Source of the DNA: Streptomyces sp. CB01881
GTDB taxonomy: Bacteria; Actinomycetota; Actinomycetes; Streptomycetales; Streptomycetaceae
Reading direction: 5' to 3'
Length of the DNA stretch: 64,000 nt
Assembly: GCF_002953255.1 (NCBI RefSeq)
Contig: NZ_CP026498.1
Location: forward strand, 10,217,919 to 10,281,918
Under the pieces are notes generated by a model. That model saw only the letters and a program-made list of their open reading frames with translations. It was not told the origin of the DNA and made no database searches. Below, piece after piece: positions 28,399 to 36,984 of this stretch. Each line of letters opens with the position of its first letter. Position 1 is the stretch's first letter. A program made the translations under genes and the position numbers.

Positions 28399-29252
28399 GC
28401 TTCGAGTGCCAGCCACTCGTCGAGCTTCTGCAGCGCGAAGATGTCGGAGACCGGCGCGATGACGTCCTCGACGCCGAGTGACGTGCCGTCCTGGCAGATG
28501 GTGCGGAAGGTCTCGCGAAGCGCCTGGACGGTGGCGCGCAGACCCTGGTTGGCGTAGATCACCACGGAGGCCCCGTGCTTCTCCGCCTCCGCCGCGGACC
28601 ACTGGGGGTAGGTGGTCGGCACGACGACGACCGGCAGCCGGCCGTCCCAGCCGTCGAGGAACTCGACGATCTCCTGCTGGTCCTTCTTCTTCGAGTGGAT
28701 CAGTACCGCGTCCGCCCCCGCCTCGGCGTAGGCGTAGCAGCGCTTCAACGCCTCCTCGACGCCGAGGCCGTTGATCAGTGCCTCGGTCCGGGCGATGACG
28801 TAGAAGTCCTCACCTCGTTGAGCGGCCTTGGCCGTCCCGATCCTGCGCGCGAAGTCGGACACGGGCAGCAGGTCGTGGGAGGTTGCCGCGAAGCTGTTGA
28901 CCTTCGGGTAGACCTTGTCCTCGATGCACACGGCGGTGATGCGGCCGGCCTCGTACTCGCGGACCATGTGCGCCACGTTGAGGTTGTTGCCGTACCCCGT
29001 GTCGACGTCGGCGACCACCGGGATGCCCACCGCCTTCTGCATGTTCGTGGCGGCGGCGAGGTATTCCGTCATGGTCAGGACGCTGGCGTCGGGAAGGCAC
29101 CGAGAGGCGGAGATCTCGAAGCTCGATGCCCAGACCGCCTGGAACCCGGCTTGCCAGGCCAGAGTCGAGCCGAGCGCGTCATGGGCGCCGGCGACCCTCA
29201 CCAAGCCTCCTTGGGCCATGAGTTGACGGAAGGTCAAATCTTGTAAAAGCAC
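28395..29252 (-). CDS. pepM: Phosphoenolpyruvate phosphomutase; TTA at codon 3
   Basis: A 285-residue PEP mutase/isocitrate lyase superfamily protein. The diagnostic motif EDKVYPKVNS (residues 111-120; EDKxxxxxNS) separates true C-P bond-forming PepM from related lyases. ADVDTGYGN is the Mg-binding loop. It converts PEP to phosphonopyruvate. GTG 29252 is chosen because AAGGAGAG lies 2-3 bp from a well-aligned N-terminus (LLQDLTFRQLM). Codon 3 (29246-29244) is TTA, so bldA tRNA probably controls entry into the pathway. First gene of the operon pepM-ppd-NMO-MFS-acyltransferase. Confidence 0.96.
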   Translation of the reverse strand: MLLQDLTFRQLMAQGGLVRVAGAHDALGSTLAWQAGFQAVWASSFEISASRCLPDASVLTMTEYLAAATNMQKAVGIPVVADVDTGYGNNLNVAHMVREYEAGRITAVCIEDKVYPKVNSFAATSHDLLPVSDFARRIGTAKAAQRGEDFYVIARTEALINGLGVEEALKRCYAYAEAGADAVLIHSKKKDQQEIVEFLDGWDGRLPVVVVPTTYPQWSAAEAEKHGASVVIYANQGLRATVQALRETFRTICQDGTSLGVEDVIAPVSDIFALQKLDEWLALEA

Positions 29253-30190
29253 GTCTCTCCTTGTGGGGGAGTGTCCAGGTCGAAGCGCGGTCGGCGCAGA
29301 CAAGTGGGGAGGCGGGTGGCCGCGCAGCAGCATGGGCGTACGGGGGCGGTGCCGAGGGCCTCGGGGGCTCCAGGGCGACGCACGACGCTTCAATGGGGTG
29401 GACGATGGTCCTGGCCGGCGCCGGGAAGGCGTGGTGACGGGCTTCGGTGCCGCCGGGCGGGTGTTGCCGAGAGGAGCCCGCCGCGCGTCGCGGTGAGCGG
29501 GGCCGATCCGGCGGTGGTGCCGCGGGGCGGCAGCGCGGGCGTCCCTGTTCGGGAGGGAGTCCGTCAGTTGTGAAAGAAGTGGTCAGATTTTGCGCAGGCC
29601 GGGCTGCGGACGATTACATGACCTCTGACAGAAGTCGGGTCATTCGTTCCCGCCCGATGCGAGGGCGGGCCGTCAATCTGTGTGCGTTGCAGAGCGGCGG
29701 CGCGCCGAATGGCTGCGGCCGACGCGCGGCGCCGTCCGCCGCTGTTCCCCCGTGCACTTGTGTAATCCCCCGTCTGGCCGAGATCGAGTTGACAAGCGTT
29801 GAACCTTGATCACCGTAGCCGGTGAACGTGATATGTCAAGTCGTGTTCACTGCATCCTCCAAAGGCGCACCCGGGGCGGGGTGGAATGTCTGTTTATTTG
29901 CATGTTTGCCCCTCTATCGAGTGGCTGTCGCGCATTCGGTCGCCATTACGCCGGATCGGCCTCCGGATAAGCTGTTGACGCATGGCGCGACGCCTGCCTA
30001 GTCTGCCGTCGGTATTTAGGGTTCCATGTCGGCAACCGCCGGCCTCTCGCTGTCCCCCCAGGTCGCCGCACAATTTCCGGGCAGGCTGGTCCTGGGAGGT
30101 GGACATGAATTCCTCGAGTGCACTCCGCCCTCCTCCGCTGGAGCTGGCGAGGAATTTGGCATTCGATCACCTCTTTTTTTAGGAGTCTCC
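29253..30190. other. 938-bp divergent regulatory region, no gene
   Basis: The stretch between pepM (minus) and the CYTH-like gene (plus) has no convincing coding frame. GC drops from about 29780 to 30010. It contains an ATGACC/GGTCAT inverted repeat (29618-29623 with 29638-29643) and TTGACA at 29789-29794 without a good -10. It most likely holds the promoters and operators of both halves of the phosphonate cluster; no pathway regulator gene is present in the window's cluster. Confidence 0.55.
29975..30004 (+). promoter_or_regulatory. Putative vegetative promoter of the CYTH/ArgG-like operon
   Basis: TTGACG (29975-29980), 18-bp spacer, TAGTCT (29999-30004). This would give a leader of about 180 nt before the ATG at 30191. 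Confidence 0.45.
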
Positions 30191-31468
30191 ATGGCTGCGC
30201 AGACAATCGCGGGTGGTACCGGGTCCGGTGCGGTGGTGACGAGGCACCTCGTTGTCGGTGACGTCTCCCACCAGTACTCGGTGACGCCGGACCCGGTCGC
30301 CCCGCTGCTGGTGGCCGAGCTGACCACCGAGCCGGGCGGGGCCACGCGGGCGATGGAGTTCCTCCGTCGGCCGGAGACCGCCTCCTCCACGGTGTCGGTC
30401 ATCGGGGCCGCCGGGCAGGCCGGGACCGTGACGCTCGGGCGGGTGCCCGTCGAACTCTGGGCCTCGTTCGGGGTGACCCCGGAGTTCGAGGCGCAGCTCC
30501 GTGGCGCGCTCGAGGCCGCCGGCAGCCAGGAGCTCTCCGGAGTCGACCTGAGCGCGCTCGCGCCGCTGATGCTTCTACGAACCCACCGGGGGGCGGAGCG
30601 GCCCTTTACCGAGGTGCTCATGTGCGGGCGCGTCCGGTCTCTCGGCACGCTTTTCGTGCGGGTCGCGAGGTTTGCGCACGCCGCGGAGTCCGGAATTGCC
30701 GAGCTGGTCTCCGGGGCGCTCGAACTGTCGGCCTCCCTTCAGGACAACGTCCGTATCGAGGGAAACGCCTACACGTCCTACGAAAAGGGCATCGAGATCG
30801 AGCAGAAGGTGAACGTGTACGACGAGGTCTCCATCTGGTCGCTCACCCAGAGCCTCTGGTCGGCGGTGGAGAACGGTGAATTCAATGGGTTCATTACCGA
30901 CCCGGGGTACGAACTCACCAGGTGGCATTTCATTCAGCACAACTTCGAGGTGACCGCTCCGGCCTCGGAGGTCGGTCACATTGCCTTCCAGGAAACCCCG
31001 AGCGGCACCTATCAGCTCAAGCTGAAGAGGTTTGCCGAGGATGCGCTGCGCCGTGAGGAGATCGTCTACAAGGGGATCGATATTCCCGGCGCGGACTTTT
31101 CCGGATATCTGCGGCGGGAGTACCCGGACATCGAGTTCAGGCGGCTGCCCAGCCTCACGCGCACGCGCTTCGACATCAACGTCCAGTCGGTGATCACCGG
31201 AAACTACTTCGGCATCGAGACGGACGAGGTCCTGGTCCTCGATCCGCGGGGTCCGAAGCTGCGGCAGGTCGAGATGGAGTACCTGGAGACCCGCTGGCAC
31301 GAGGGGATGGATCCCTCGACCATCGACGATGACATGAACCGGCTGACCGAGTTGGTGGAGGAGCACCTGGCAAAGCGCGGGATCGCCGCCGAGCGCACTT
31401 TCTATTCCAAGCTCTCCTTCCTCAAGGACTGCGTCCGCAGGTCGGACCAGGATGTCCTCGGTGTCTGA
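30191..31468 (+). CDS. CYTH-like (triphosphate tunnel) protein of unknown role
   Basis: A 425-residue protein. From about residue 195 it carries the CYTH hallmark EIEQK (202-206; ExExK), then YQLKLKRF, EEIVYKG, TRTRFDINVQ, ETDEVLVLD and LRQVEMEYLE, the alternating charged strands of the triphosphate tunnel fold. CYTH enzymes bind triphosphates or long phosphate chains (thiamine triphosphatase, class IV adenylate cyclase, inorganic triphosphatase). The first 190 residues match nothing I know. ATG 30191 follows AGGAG. First gene of a plus-strand operon with ArgG-like and ATP-grasp ligases opposite pepM. It might bind a nucleotide or phosphonate intermediate; the reaction is unknown. Confidence 0.68.
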   Translation: MAAQTIAGGTGSGAVVTRHLVVGDVSHQYSVTPDPVAPLLVAELTTEPGGATRAMEFLRRPETASSTVSVIGAAGQAGTVTLGRVPVELWASFGVTPEFEAQLRGALEAAGSQELSGVDLSALAPLMLLRTHRGAERPFTEVLMCGRVRSLGTLFVRVARFAHAAESGIAELVSGALELSASLQDNVRIEGNAYTSYEKGIEIEQKVNVYDEVSIWSLTQSLWSAVENGEFNGFITDPGYELTRWHFIQHNFEVTAPASEVGHIAFQETPSGTYQLKLKRFAEDALRREEIVYKGIDIPGADFSGYLRREYPDIEFRRLPSLTRTRFDINVQSVITGNYFGIETDEVLVLDPRGPKLRQVEMEYLETRWHEGMDPSTIDDDMNRLTELVEEHLAKRGIAAERTFYSKLSFLKDCVRRSDQDVLGV

Positions 31469-31541
31469 CGGATCTTCAAAAACCGGCCATGCAGGAAAGT
31501 TCCAGCCGGCGGAGACCGACGGGACCGCAGGGAGGTGTGAA

Positions 31542-32768
31542 GTGAAGACCAGTACCAGGCTTGTCCGCTCGTTCCGGGACATCACCGGTGGCGACACCGA
31601 TTTGCGGCGCCCGGTGGTGACGCTGTTCAGCGGCGGCCTTGACAGCACTTACCTGCTCTACCGACTGGCCCGGGCAGGGGCCACGGATGTGCGGGCCATC
31701 AGCGTCGGCCTGGGTGGTGACGAGCAGGCGGCACAGCTGCAGCGGATTGCGGACAAGCTTGGTGTGCAGGTCCAAGTGACGGACGCCCGGGAGGAGTTCG
31801 TGGATGAATTCGTCCGGCCGGCGATTGCCGCCCACGCGGTCTACCTCGACACCCATCCCATCAGTTCGTCGCTGAGCCGCCCGCTGATCGCCCGCGTCGC
31901 GGTCGGAGCGGCGCGCGAGCACGACGCGCAGATGATTCTGCACACTGCGAACCGCTCGCAGAACACGCTCCGCAGGCTTAACGGAGCACTCGAACTTCTC
32001 GGCTTCCAGGGCCGCTTCGGAAGTCCCTACGACCTGAACCCGGTGGACCGGGAGGTGAAGATCAAGGAGCTCCAGTCCGTCGGCCTCGATGAGATGGCCG
32101 AGCGGTCGGCCAGCGGAGACTCCAACCTCTGGTGCAGGGAGTTCGAGTCCGGCATCCTGGACGACCCCGAGGACCACGTCGTTCCCGAGTCCTACTATCG
32201 GTGGAGCGCCCGGCGGGGGGTGGCCCCGGCGCCCGAGCATCTGGAGATCGGTTTCCGTCAGGGGATTCCCGTCGCGGTGAACGGCGAGGAGCTCCCCCTC
32301 GCCGAGATCATCGAGCGGCTCAACTGGACTGTCGGAGCTCACGGGATCGGCCGCTACACCGGCCTGGAGCACCTTCCCGGCGGGGTCAAGGTTCTCGAAG
32401 TGCGGGAGATGCCGGCGGCCCGGCTCCTGATGGCATCGCGCCGGCACCTTGAGACGGCGGTTCTTGAGGCCGAGTCCCTCCGCGAGAAGATGCACGTGGA
32501 GCAGGTGTGGGTCCGTGAGGCGCTCGAAGGCCGCTGGTTCGGCGAACTCCGCCGGGCCTGCGACTCGTTCATTGCCGAGCTCGTCGCGTCGGTCACCGGC
32601 ACGGTGCGCTGGCGGCTCTCCGCGCGGGGCGCCTCGACCACCTCCATCGTCGCGGCGAGCCCCCGGTACGTGCGCAATCGGGAGGACTGGGAACAGGCCT
32701 CCATCCAGGCGGAGATCTCCCACTACGAAGCGGCTTCGGACGGCGACATCAGGGGCGGGAAATGGTGA
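31542..32768 (+). CDS. Argininosuccinate-synthase-like ligase with altered substrate motif
   Basis: A 408-residue ArgG homologue. The ATP-PPi loop LFSGGLDSTYLLYRL, DAREEFVDEFVRPAI, LSRPLIA and the C-terminal EIGFRQGIPVAVNGE and GIGRYTGLEHLPGGVKVLE blocks align end to end with ArgG. However, the usual TGKGNDQVRFE segment that contacts citrulline and aspartate reads TANRSQNTLRRL here, so the substrates probably differ. GTG 31542 is chosen because GGGAGG lies 8 bp upstream; ATG 31452 would overlap the CYTH gene. The likely chemistry is adenylation of a ureido or amide oxygen followed by amine attack. It is coupled to an ATP-grasp ligase, suggesting a two-ligase tailoring step. Confidence 0.85.
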   Translation: MKTSTRLVRSFRDITGGDTDLRRPVVTLFSGGLDSTYLLYRLARAGATDVRAISVGLGGDEQAAQLQRIADKLGVQVQVTDAREEFVDEFVRPAIAAHAVYLDTHPISSSLSRPLIARVAVGAAREHDAQMILHTANRSQNTLRRLNGALELLGFQGRFGSPYDLNPVDREVKIKELQSVGLDEMAERSASGDSNLWCREFESGILDDPEDHVVPESYYRWSARRGVAPAPEHLEIGFRQGIPVAVNGEELPLAEIIERLNWTVGAHGIGRYTGLEHLPGGVKVLEVREMPAARLLMASRRHLETAVLEAESLREKMHVEQVWVREALEGRWFGELRRACDSFIAELVASVTGTVRWRLSARGASTTSIVAASPRYVRNREDWEQASIQAEISHYEAASDGDIRGGKW

Positions 32769-33220
32769 CCAACCAGAAATCGAACGGCTCTGCGCGGCAG
32801 CTGGTGGTGATCGATGCCGATGCGCGGGCCGCGCGGGCCGCGCGCACCCTCGGCTGCCGCATCGTGTACGTGCAGCAACCCGGTTCACCCGTCCACGAGT
32901 TGGTCGACGACGACTCGGGCTACTACTCGGTGGACTTCACCGGTCCGAAGTTCGCCGGATTCGTCGGGGAGGTGCTTCGTCCATTGCTGCCGACGGCGGC
33001 CGTCTCCCTCACCGCCCAGGGGCTGGCGGCGGCCGACGTGGTGAACTCGCTGCTCGGGACGGCCGGCACACCGCCCGGGATCCTGCAGCGGCTGACCGGA
33101 ACGGGGCCCGAGTCGTCGGACGGCCTGGACCTGGTGCGACTGGCCCTCGGCTGGCCGCTCGGGCTGCGCGAAGCCGACTGCACGGTACCCGCCCGCACTC
33201 TGGAAGGGGACGGACAGTGA
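32762..33220 (+). CDS. Free-standing pre-ATP-grasp domain
   Basis: A 152-residue protein. LVVIDADARAARAARTLGCRIVYV is a Rossmann-like opening strand-helix-strand, and AQGLAAADVVNSLLGTAGTPPGILQRLTG matches the region just before the ATP-binding core in ATP-grasp ligases. It lacks the ATP-grasp core and C-terminal lobe. It overlaps the ArgG-like stop (ATG 32762) and the next gene's start (GTG 33217), so it is coupled to both. It probably pairs with the ATP-grasp protein encoded downstream, which has its own front end. Confidence 0.6.
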   Translation: MVTNQKSNGSARQLVVIDADARAARAARTLGCRIVYVQQPGSPVHELVDDDSGYYSVDFTGPKFAGFVGEVLRPLLPTAAVSLTAQGLAAADVVNSLLGTAGTPPGILQRLTGTGPESSDGLDLVRLALGWPLGLREADCTVPARTLEGDGQ

Positions 33221-34425
33221 AGCCCGCCGCGTTGTTCATCAACAACCACCCGTACTCGCACTTCGCCCGGGGCGGGAAGTACATCCTGCCGACCTCCGAG
33301 ATCGACATCCACCTCGTGACGCGCAACCGGCGGTACGGAGGGGTCAGCGGATTCGCGGACCACCCGCTGGACCACGTCTCGCTGTGCGGCATCGACGACG
33401 AGGACGACTGGCGCGCCGTCTGCGAATGGACGCTGCGCAACCACCCGATCACCCGTGTCATCGCCGTCCACGAGCGTGCCGTGCTGTTGGCGGCGGAGAT
33501 GCGCTCCAAGTTCGGCCTGCCCGGCATGCAGTACGAGACCGCGGTGCGGTTCCGCGACAAGGTGCGGATGAAGGAGGCCGTGCGCGCGGCCAACGCGGCG
33601 ACGGTGCCGGGGTTCTCCGCACTCGACAGCGGTGACGACCTGGCGAACGTCGACTGGAGCACCGGGCGGAAGGTCATCAAGAGCCGTCTCGGGCTCGCCG
33701 CCAAGGACCTGTACATGGTCGACACGCTCGAACAGGCGCGGCGGGTCGTCGCGGGGCTCGATCTCTCCGGCTCGCACTACGAGATCGAGGAGTTCGTGAA
33801 GGGCTGGATCTACCACTGCGACTCCGTGGTCCAGGGCGGCCGTATCAGATTCAGCAGCGTGGGCAAGTACCTCGCCGACCCGGCGAGCTACCGTCCTGGA
33901 GGGATCTTCGGTACGGTCCTGCTCACCGACGGCGAGTTGGTGAAGCGCATCACCGAGCTCAACGAGCGCGTGCTCGCCGGGCTGGGAATCGAGGACGGCA
34001 CGACGCACCTCGAGCTGTTCCACACCGCAGACGACGAACTCGTCTTCTGTGAGGTCGCCGGGCGGCCTCCTGGGGGCATCATCCCCCCGGTGATCGAGCA
34101 GCAGTACGGGTTCGACATCGTCGAGACGCAAATCCGTATCGATGCGGGAATCGATTTCTCGCTGGGCAGCGTCCCTGAGTCGCGACACGGAGGGGCGTCC
34201 GGCTTCATCGCGTTCTACCCCGGTGCGGAGGAACCCAAGGGGATCGCCGCCGAGCTCTTCCCCGGCCTGGGAATCGTCGAGCACATCGAGCACAAGGATG
34301 CCGGAAACGGCCAGGGCGGCGTGCGGCACTCGACGGACTTCCGCGACTCCTACGTGGTCAATGCCCCCGACACGGAGACCCTCATGCGCCGGATCGCGGA
34401 CATCGAGGACGAGTACCGGCGTTGA
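33217..34425 (+). CDS. ATP-grasp carboxylate-amine ligase
   Basis: A 402-residue ATP-grasp protein. The N-terminal FINNHPYSHFARGGKYILP is a pre-ATP-grasp start; FRDKVRMKEAVRAANAATVPGF, VIKSRLGLAAKDLYMV and YEIEEFVKGWIYHCDSVV are the ATP-clamp strands; HLELFHTADDELVFCEVAGRPPGG holds the Mg-binding acidic residues. Such ligases join a carboxylate (as acyl phosphate) to an amine. GTG 33217 overlaps the upstream stop (GTGA). Last gene of the plus-strand operon. In a phosphonate cluster it could attach an amino acid to an aminophosphonate, as in phosphonopeptides; the substrates are not readable from sequence. Confidence 0.85.
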   Translation: MKPAALFINNHPYSHFARGGKYILPTSEIDIHLVTRNRRYGGVSGFADHPLDHVSLCGIDDEDDWRAVCEWTLRNHPITRVIAVHERAVLLAAEMRSKFGLPGMQYETAVRFRDKVRMKEAVRAANAATVPGFSALDSGDDLANVDWSTGRKVIKSRLGLAAKDLYMVDTLEQARRVVAGLDLSGSHYEIEEFVKGWIYHCDSVVQGGRIRFSSVGKYLADPASYRPGGIFGTVLLTDGELVKRITELNERVLAGLGIEDGTTHLELFHTADDELVFCEVAGRPPGGIIPPVIEQQYGFDIVETQIRIDAGIDFSLGSVPESRHGGASGFIAFYPGAEEPKGIAAELFPGLGIVEHIEHKDAGNGQGGVRHSTDFRDSYVVNAPDTETLMRRIADIEDEYRR

Positions 34426-34585
34426 GCGGAGGCCGGCCGAGGTCGAGGCCTGCACGGGAGGCACACCTTCCGTCCAGGCCTCGACCGGGCCGGCACCGCG
34501 GTGGTCCGATCGGGCTGAGGTCGCCCGGTGCGCGTGACGCATAGGGTTGGGCGGGCTGATGATCGTCCGTACGACAGGAGATGCC

Positions 34586-35515
34586 ATGAGTGAGACCGAC
34601 GTTCCCGATGCCGCGCTCCCGGTGGGTGTGATCGGCCTGGGCGACATCGCGCAGAAGGCGTACCTGCCGGTCCTCACCGCGCTGCCGGGCCTGGACCTGC
34701 GGCTGATGACCCGGGACCGGGCCAAGCTCGACCGCCTCGGCGACACGCACCGGATCGCCCCCGCGGACCGGTTCACCGACCTCGGCGCGCTGATCGGCGG
34801 CGGCATCCGGGCCGCGTTCGTCCACGCCGCCACCGACCAGCACGTCCCGATCGTGGAGCAGCTGCTGACCGCCGGCGTCGACGTCTACGTGGACAAGCCG
34901 CTCGACTACACCGTGGACGGCGCCCGCCGCCTGGTCGACCTGGCCGAGAAGACCGGCCGCTCCCTCAGCGTCGGCTTCAACCGCCGCCACGCCCCCGCCT
35001 ACGTCCAGGCGAAGGAGCGCCCGCGGGACCTGATCATCCTGAAGAAGAACCGCGAGGGCCTCCCGGAGGCGGCCCGCACCCTGGTCTTCGACGACTTCAT
35101 CCACGTCGTGGACACCCTGCGCTTCCTCGCCCCCGGCGAGATCGACCACGTCGACGTCCGCTCCCGCACCCGTGACGGCCTGGTCGAGCACGTTGTCCTC
35201 ACCCTGGCCGGCGAGGGATTCACGGCGCTGGGCGTCATGAACCGGGTCTCCGGTTCCACCGAGGAGATCCTCGAAGTCTCCGGGGCGGACTCCAAGCGCG
35301 AGGTCCACAATCTCGCCGAGGTGATCGACCACCGGGGCCAGCCCACCGTCCGCCGCCGCGGCGACTGGGTCCCCGTCGCCCGGCAGCGGGGCATCGAGCA
35401 GATCGTCCTCGCCTTCCTGGACGCCGTCCGCGCCGGCCGGACCCTCGACGCCCGCGACGCACTGCGGACCCACGAGCTGTGCGAGCTGATCGTCGAACGC
35501 ATCGAGTCGGCCTGA
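34586..35515 (+). CDS. Gfo/Idh/MocA-family NAD(P)-dependent oxidoreductase
   Basis: A 309-residue protein. VGVIGLGDIAQKAYLPVL is the Rossmann start, and DVYVDKPLDYTVDGARRLVDLAEKTG is the family's EKP-type segment with the catalytic Lys (DKP here). The C-terminal alpha/beta domain is typical. ATG 34586 follows ACAGGAG. It is 160 bp after the ATP-grasp gene, so it may still be part of the phosphonate cluster or the first gene outside it. The family oxidises sugars, inositols and imines; the substrate is unknown. Confidence 0.87.
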   Translation: MSETDVPDAALPVGVIGLGDIAQKAYLPVLTALPGLDLRLMTRDRAKLDRLGDTHRIAPADRFTDLGALIGGGIRAAFVHAATDQHVPIVEQLLTAGVDVYVDKPLDYTVDGARRLVDLAEKTGRSLSVGFNRRHAPAYVQAKERPRDLIILKKNREGLPEAARTLVFDDFIHVVDTLRFLAPGEIDHVDVRSRTRDGLVEHVVLTLAGEGFTALGVMNRVSGSTEEILEVSGADSKREVHNLAEVIDHRGQPTVRRRGDWVPVARQRGIEQIVLAFLDAVRAGRTLDARDALRTHELCELIVERIESA

Positions 35516-36047
35516 CACGGGGCGCAGCATCAGCCCGGGCCCGCCGCCGCGCGGCACGCCGGTGGGCCCGGGAACGGTGGGCCCGGGAACGGTACGTCCG
35601 GGAACGGCGATCCGCGATCACCTCTGGAATCGGGCCCGCAGAGCGGTACTGTGGATGTCACGGTTACCGGATGCGAAACGGACGGGCGATGCACGCACGC
35701 CAACTGCGGGACGGACGGGTGGTCTTCGGACGCCCGTCGCTGTCGCGCGCGGCGTTCCGCCCCTCGTCCGGTGCCCTCCGTGCGGCCGTCGGTGCCGGGG
35801 CCGGTGGTTCCCGCCTCGTGCGTCGCCGTTGGATCGACGGGGTCGGTTCCCCGACCGGCCTCTGTCGCCCGTAACGGCCCGCACCTGCTCCGTCACGCGT
35901 TCCCGCCGGGCCGGGCGATCCCGCCTCCGGGGCCCTCGCGCCCCCGGGTGTGCCCGGTGGTCCGCCCCGTCGTGGCCGGTTCCGGCCGAGGCCGGCGGCG
36001 TCGCGGCCCATGGCACCGAGAAGATCGAGATCGAGGAACGGTTTCGC
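35516..36047. other. 532-bp intergenic stretch with a 15-bp tandem repeat
   Basis: No supported gene. Three 15-bp units (two identical GGTGGGCCCGGGAAC, one diverged) occupy 35561-35605. An alternative upstream start of the next gene would cover part of the stretch, but that extension is low-complexity and lacks a ribosome site. Confidence 0.5.
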
Positions 36048-36827
36048 ATGCCCCAACAGCCCGTGCTCACCGCGGACAGTACCGCCGACAGTGCCACCGA
36101 CGGCGCCAATACCAGTGCCATGGACGGCGCCGCGCACCCGCACCCCCTGGACAACCCGGCCCGTGCCGCCCTGCTCGGCCCGCACGCCCACTTCGCCGAG
36201 CGGCGCGCAGACGTCCTGCGCTACCCGGCCGACGTCTCGCCGTTCGTGGCCCTCCCGGACCGGCCCGACCGGGAGACCTGGCGGAACGTGGCGGCGCTCT
36301 GCGGGCCGGGCGCCGTCCTCGGCGCCACCGGCTCCCTGAGTGCGCTGCCGGCCGACTGGGAGGTCCTCATGCAGGCGCCGGGCGTCCAGCTGGTGGACGA
36401 CGGCGTCGAGGCCGCGCCCGACGAGGAGGCCGTCCGGCTGGGCCCCGCCGACGTGCCCGAGATGCTGGCCCTGGTGGAACACGCCCGGCCGGGCCCGTTC
36501 CTGCCCCGCACCGTCGAACTCGGTGGCTATCTGGGCATCCGGCGTGGCGGCGTGCTGGTCGCGATGGCCGGGGAGCGCCTGCGTCCGCCGGGCTGGACCG
36601 AGATCAGCGCCGTCTGCACGGCCGAGTCCCACCGTGGTCAGGGGCTCGGCTCGCGGCTCGTCCTGGCGGTAGCGGCCGGGATCCGCGAGCGCGGCGACAC
36701 GCCGTTCCTGCACACCTCCGCCGCCAACGCCACGGCGATCCGGCTCTACGAGTCGCTGGGGTTCCGGCTGCGCCGGAAGGTCACCTTCCTGGGTCTGCGC
36801 GCCCCCGGCGGTGGGCACGGGGCCTGA
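36048..36827 (+). CDS. GNAT N-acetyltransferase
   Basis: A 259-residue protein. The C-terminal half has the FR47-like GNAT core: EISAVCTAESHRGQGLGSRLV contains the acetyl-CoA loop RGQGLG, and SAANATAIRLYESLGFRLRRKVTF is the usual end. ATG 36048 follows GAGGAACGG; the first 35 residues are Ala/Thr/Asp-rich and could be trimmed to ATG 36120. The substrate is unknown. It lies between two intergenic repeats and is not clearly in an operon. Confidence 0.85.
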   Translation: MPQQPVLTADSTADSATDGANTSAMDGAAHPHPLDNPARAALLGPHAHFAERRADVLRYPADVSPFVALPDRPDRETWRNVAALCGPGAVLGATGSLSALPADWEVLMQAPGVQLVDDGVEAAPDEEAVRLGPADVPEMLALVEHARPGPFLPRTVELGGYLGIRRGGVLVAMAGERLRPPGWTEISAVCTAESHRGQGLGSRLVLAVAAGIRERGDTPFLHTSAANATAIRLYESLGFRLRRKVTFLGLRAPGGGHGA

Positions 36828-36834
36828 CCGCGGC

Positions 36835-36980
36835 CCACCGGCCCACCGGCCCCCCAGCCCACCGGCCCACCGGCCCACCGGCCCACCGGCCCACCGGCCC
36901 CCCAGCCCACCGGCCGCTGGCCCGCCAGCCCACCGGCGCCGCGCCCGCCCGTACCGGCGCCGCGCCCGCCCGTACCGGCG
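36835..36980. repeat. Tandem repeats: 8-bp ACCGGCCC array and a duplicated 21-bp unit
   Basis: From 36835 to about 36925 the 8-bp unit ACCGGCCC recurs, with two CCCCAG interruptions. At about 36928-36975 a 21-bp unit with GCGCCCGCCC core occurs twice. The array joins the end of the acetyltransferase to a truncated gene, marking a slippage or deletion junction. Confidence 0.7.
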
Positions 36981-36984
36981 AGGC

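Noticed and set aside
28395..29252. Methylisocitrate lyase or carboxyPEP mutase in place of PEP mutase
   Set aside because: The EDKxxxxxNS motif and the coupled ppd favour true PEP mutase.
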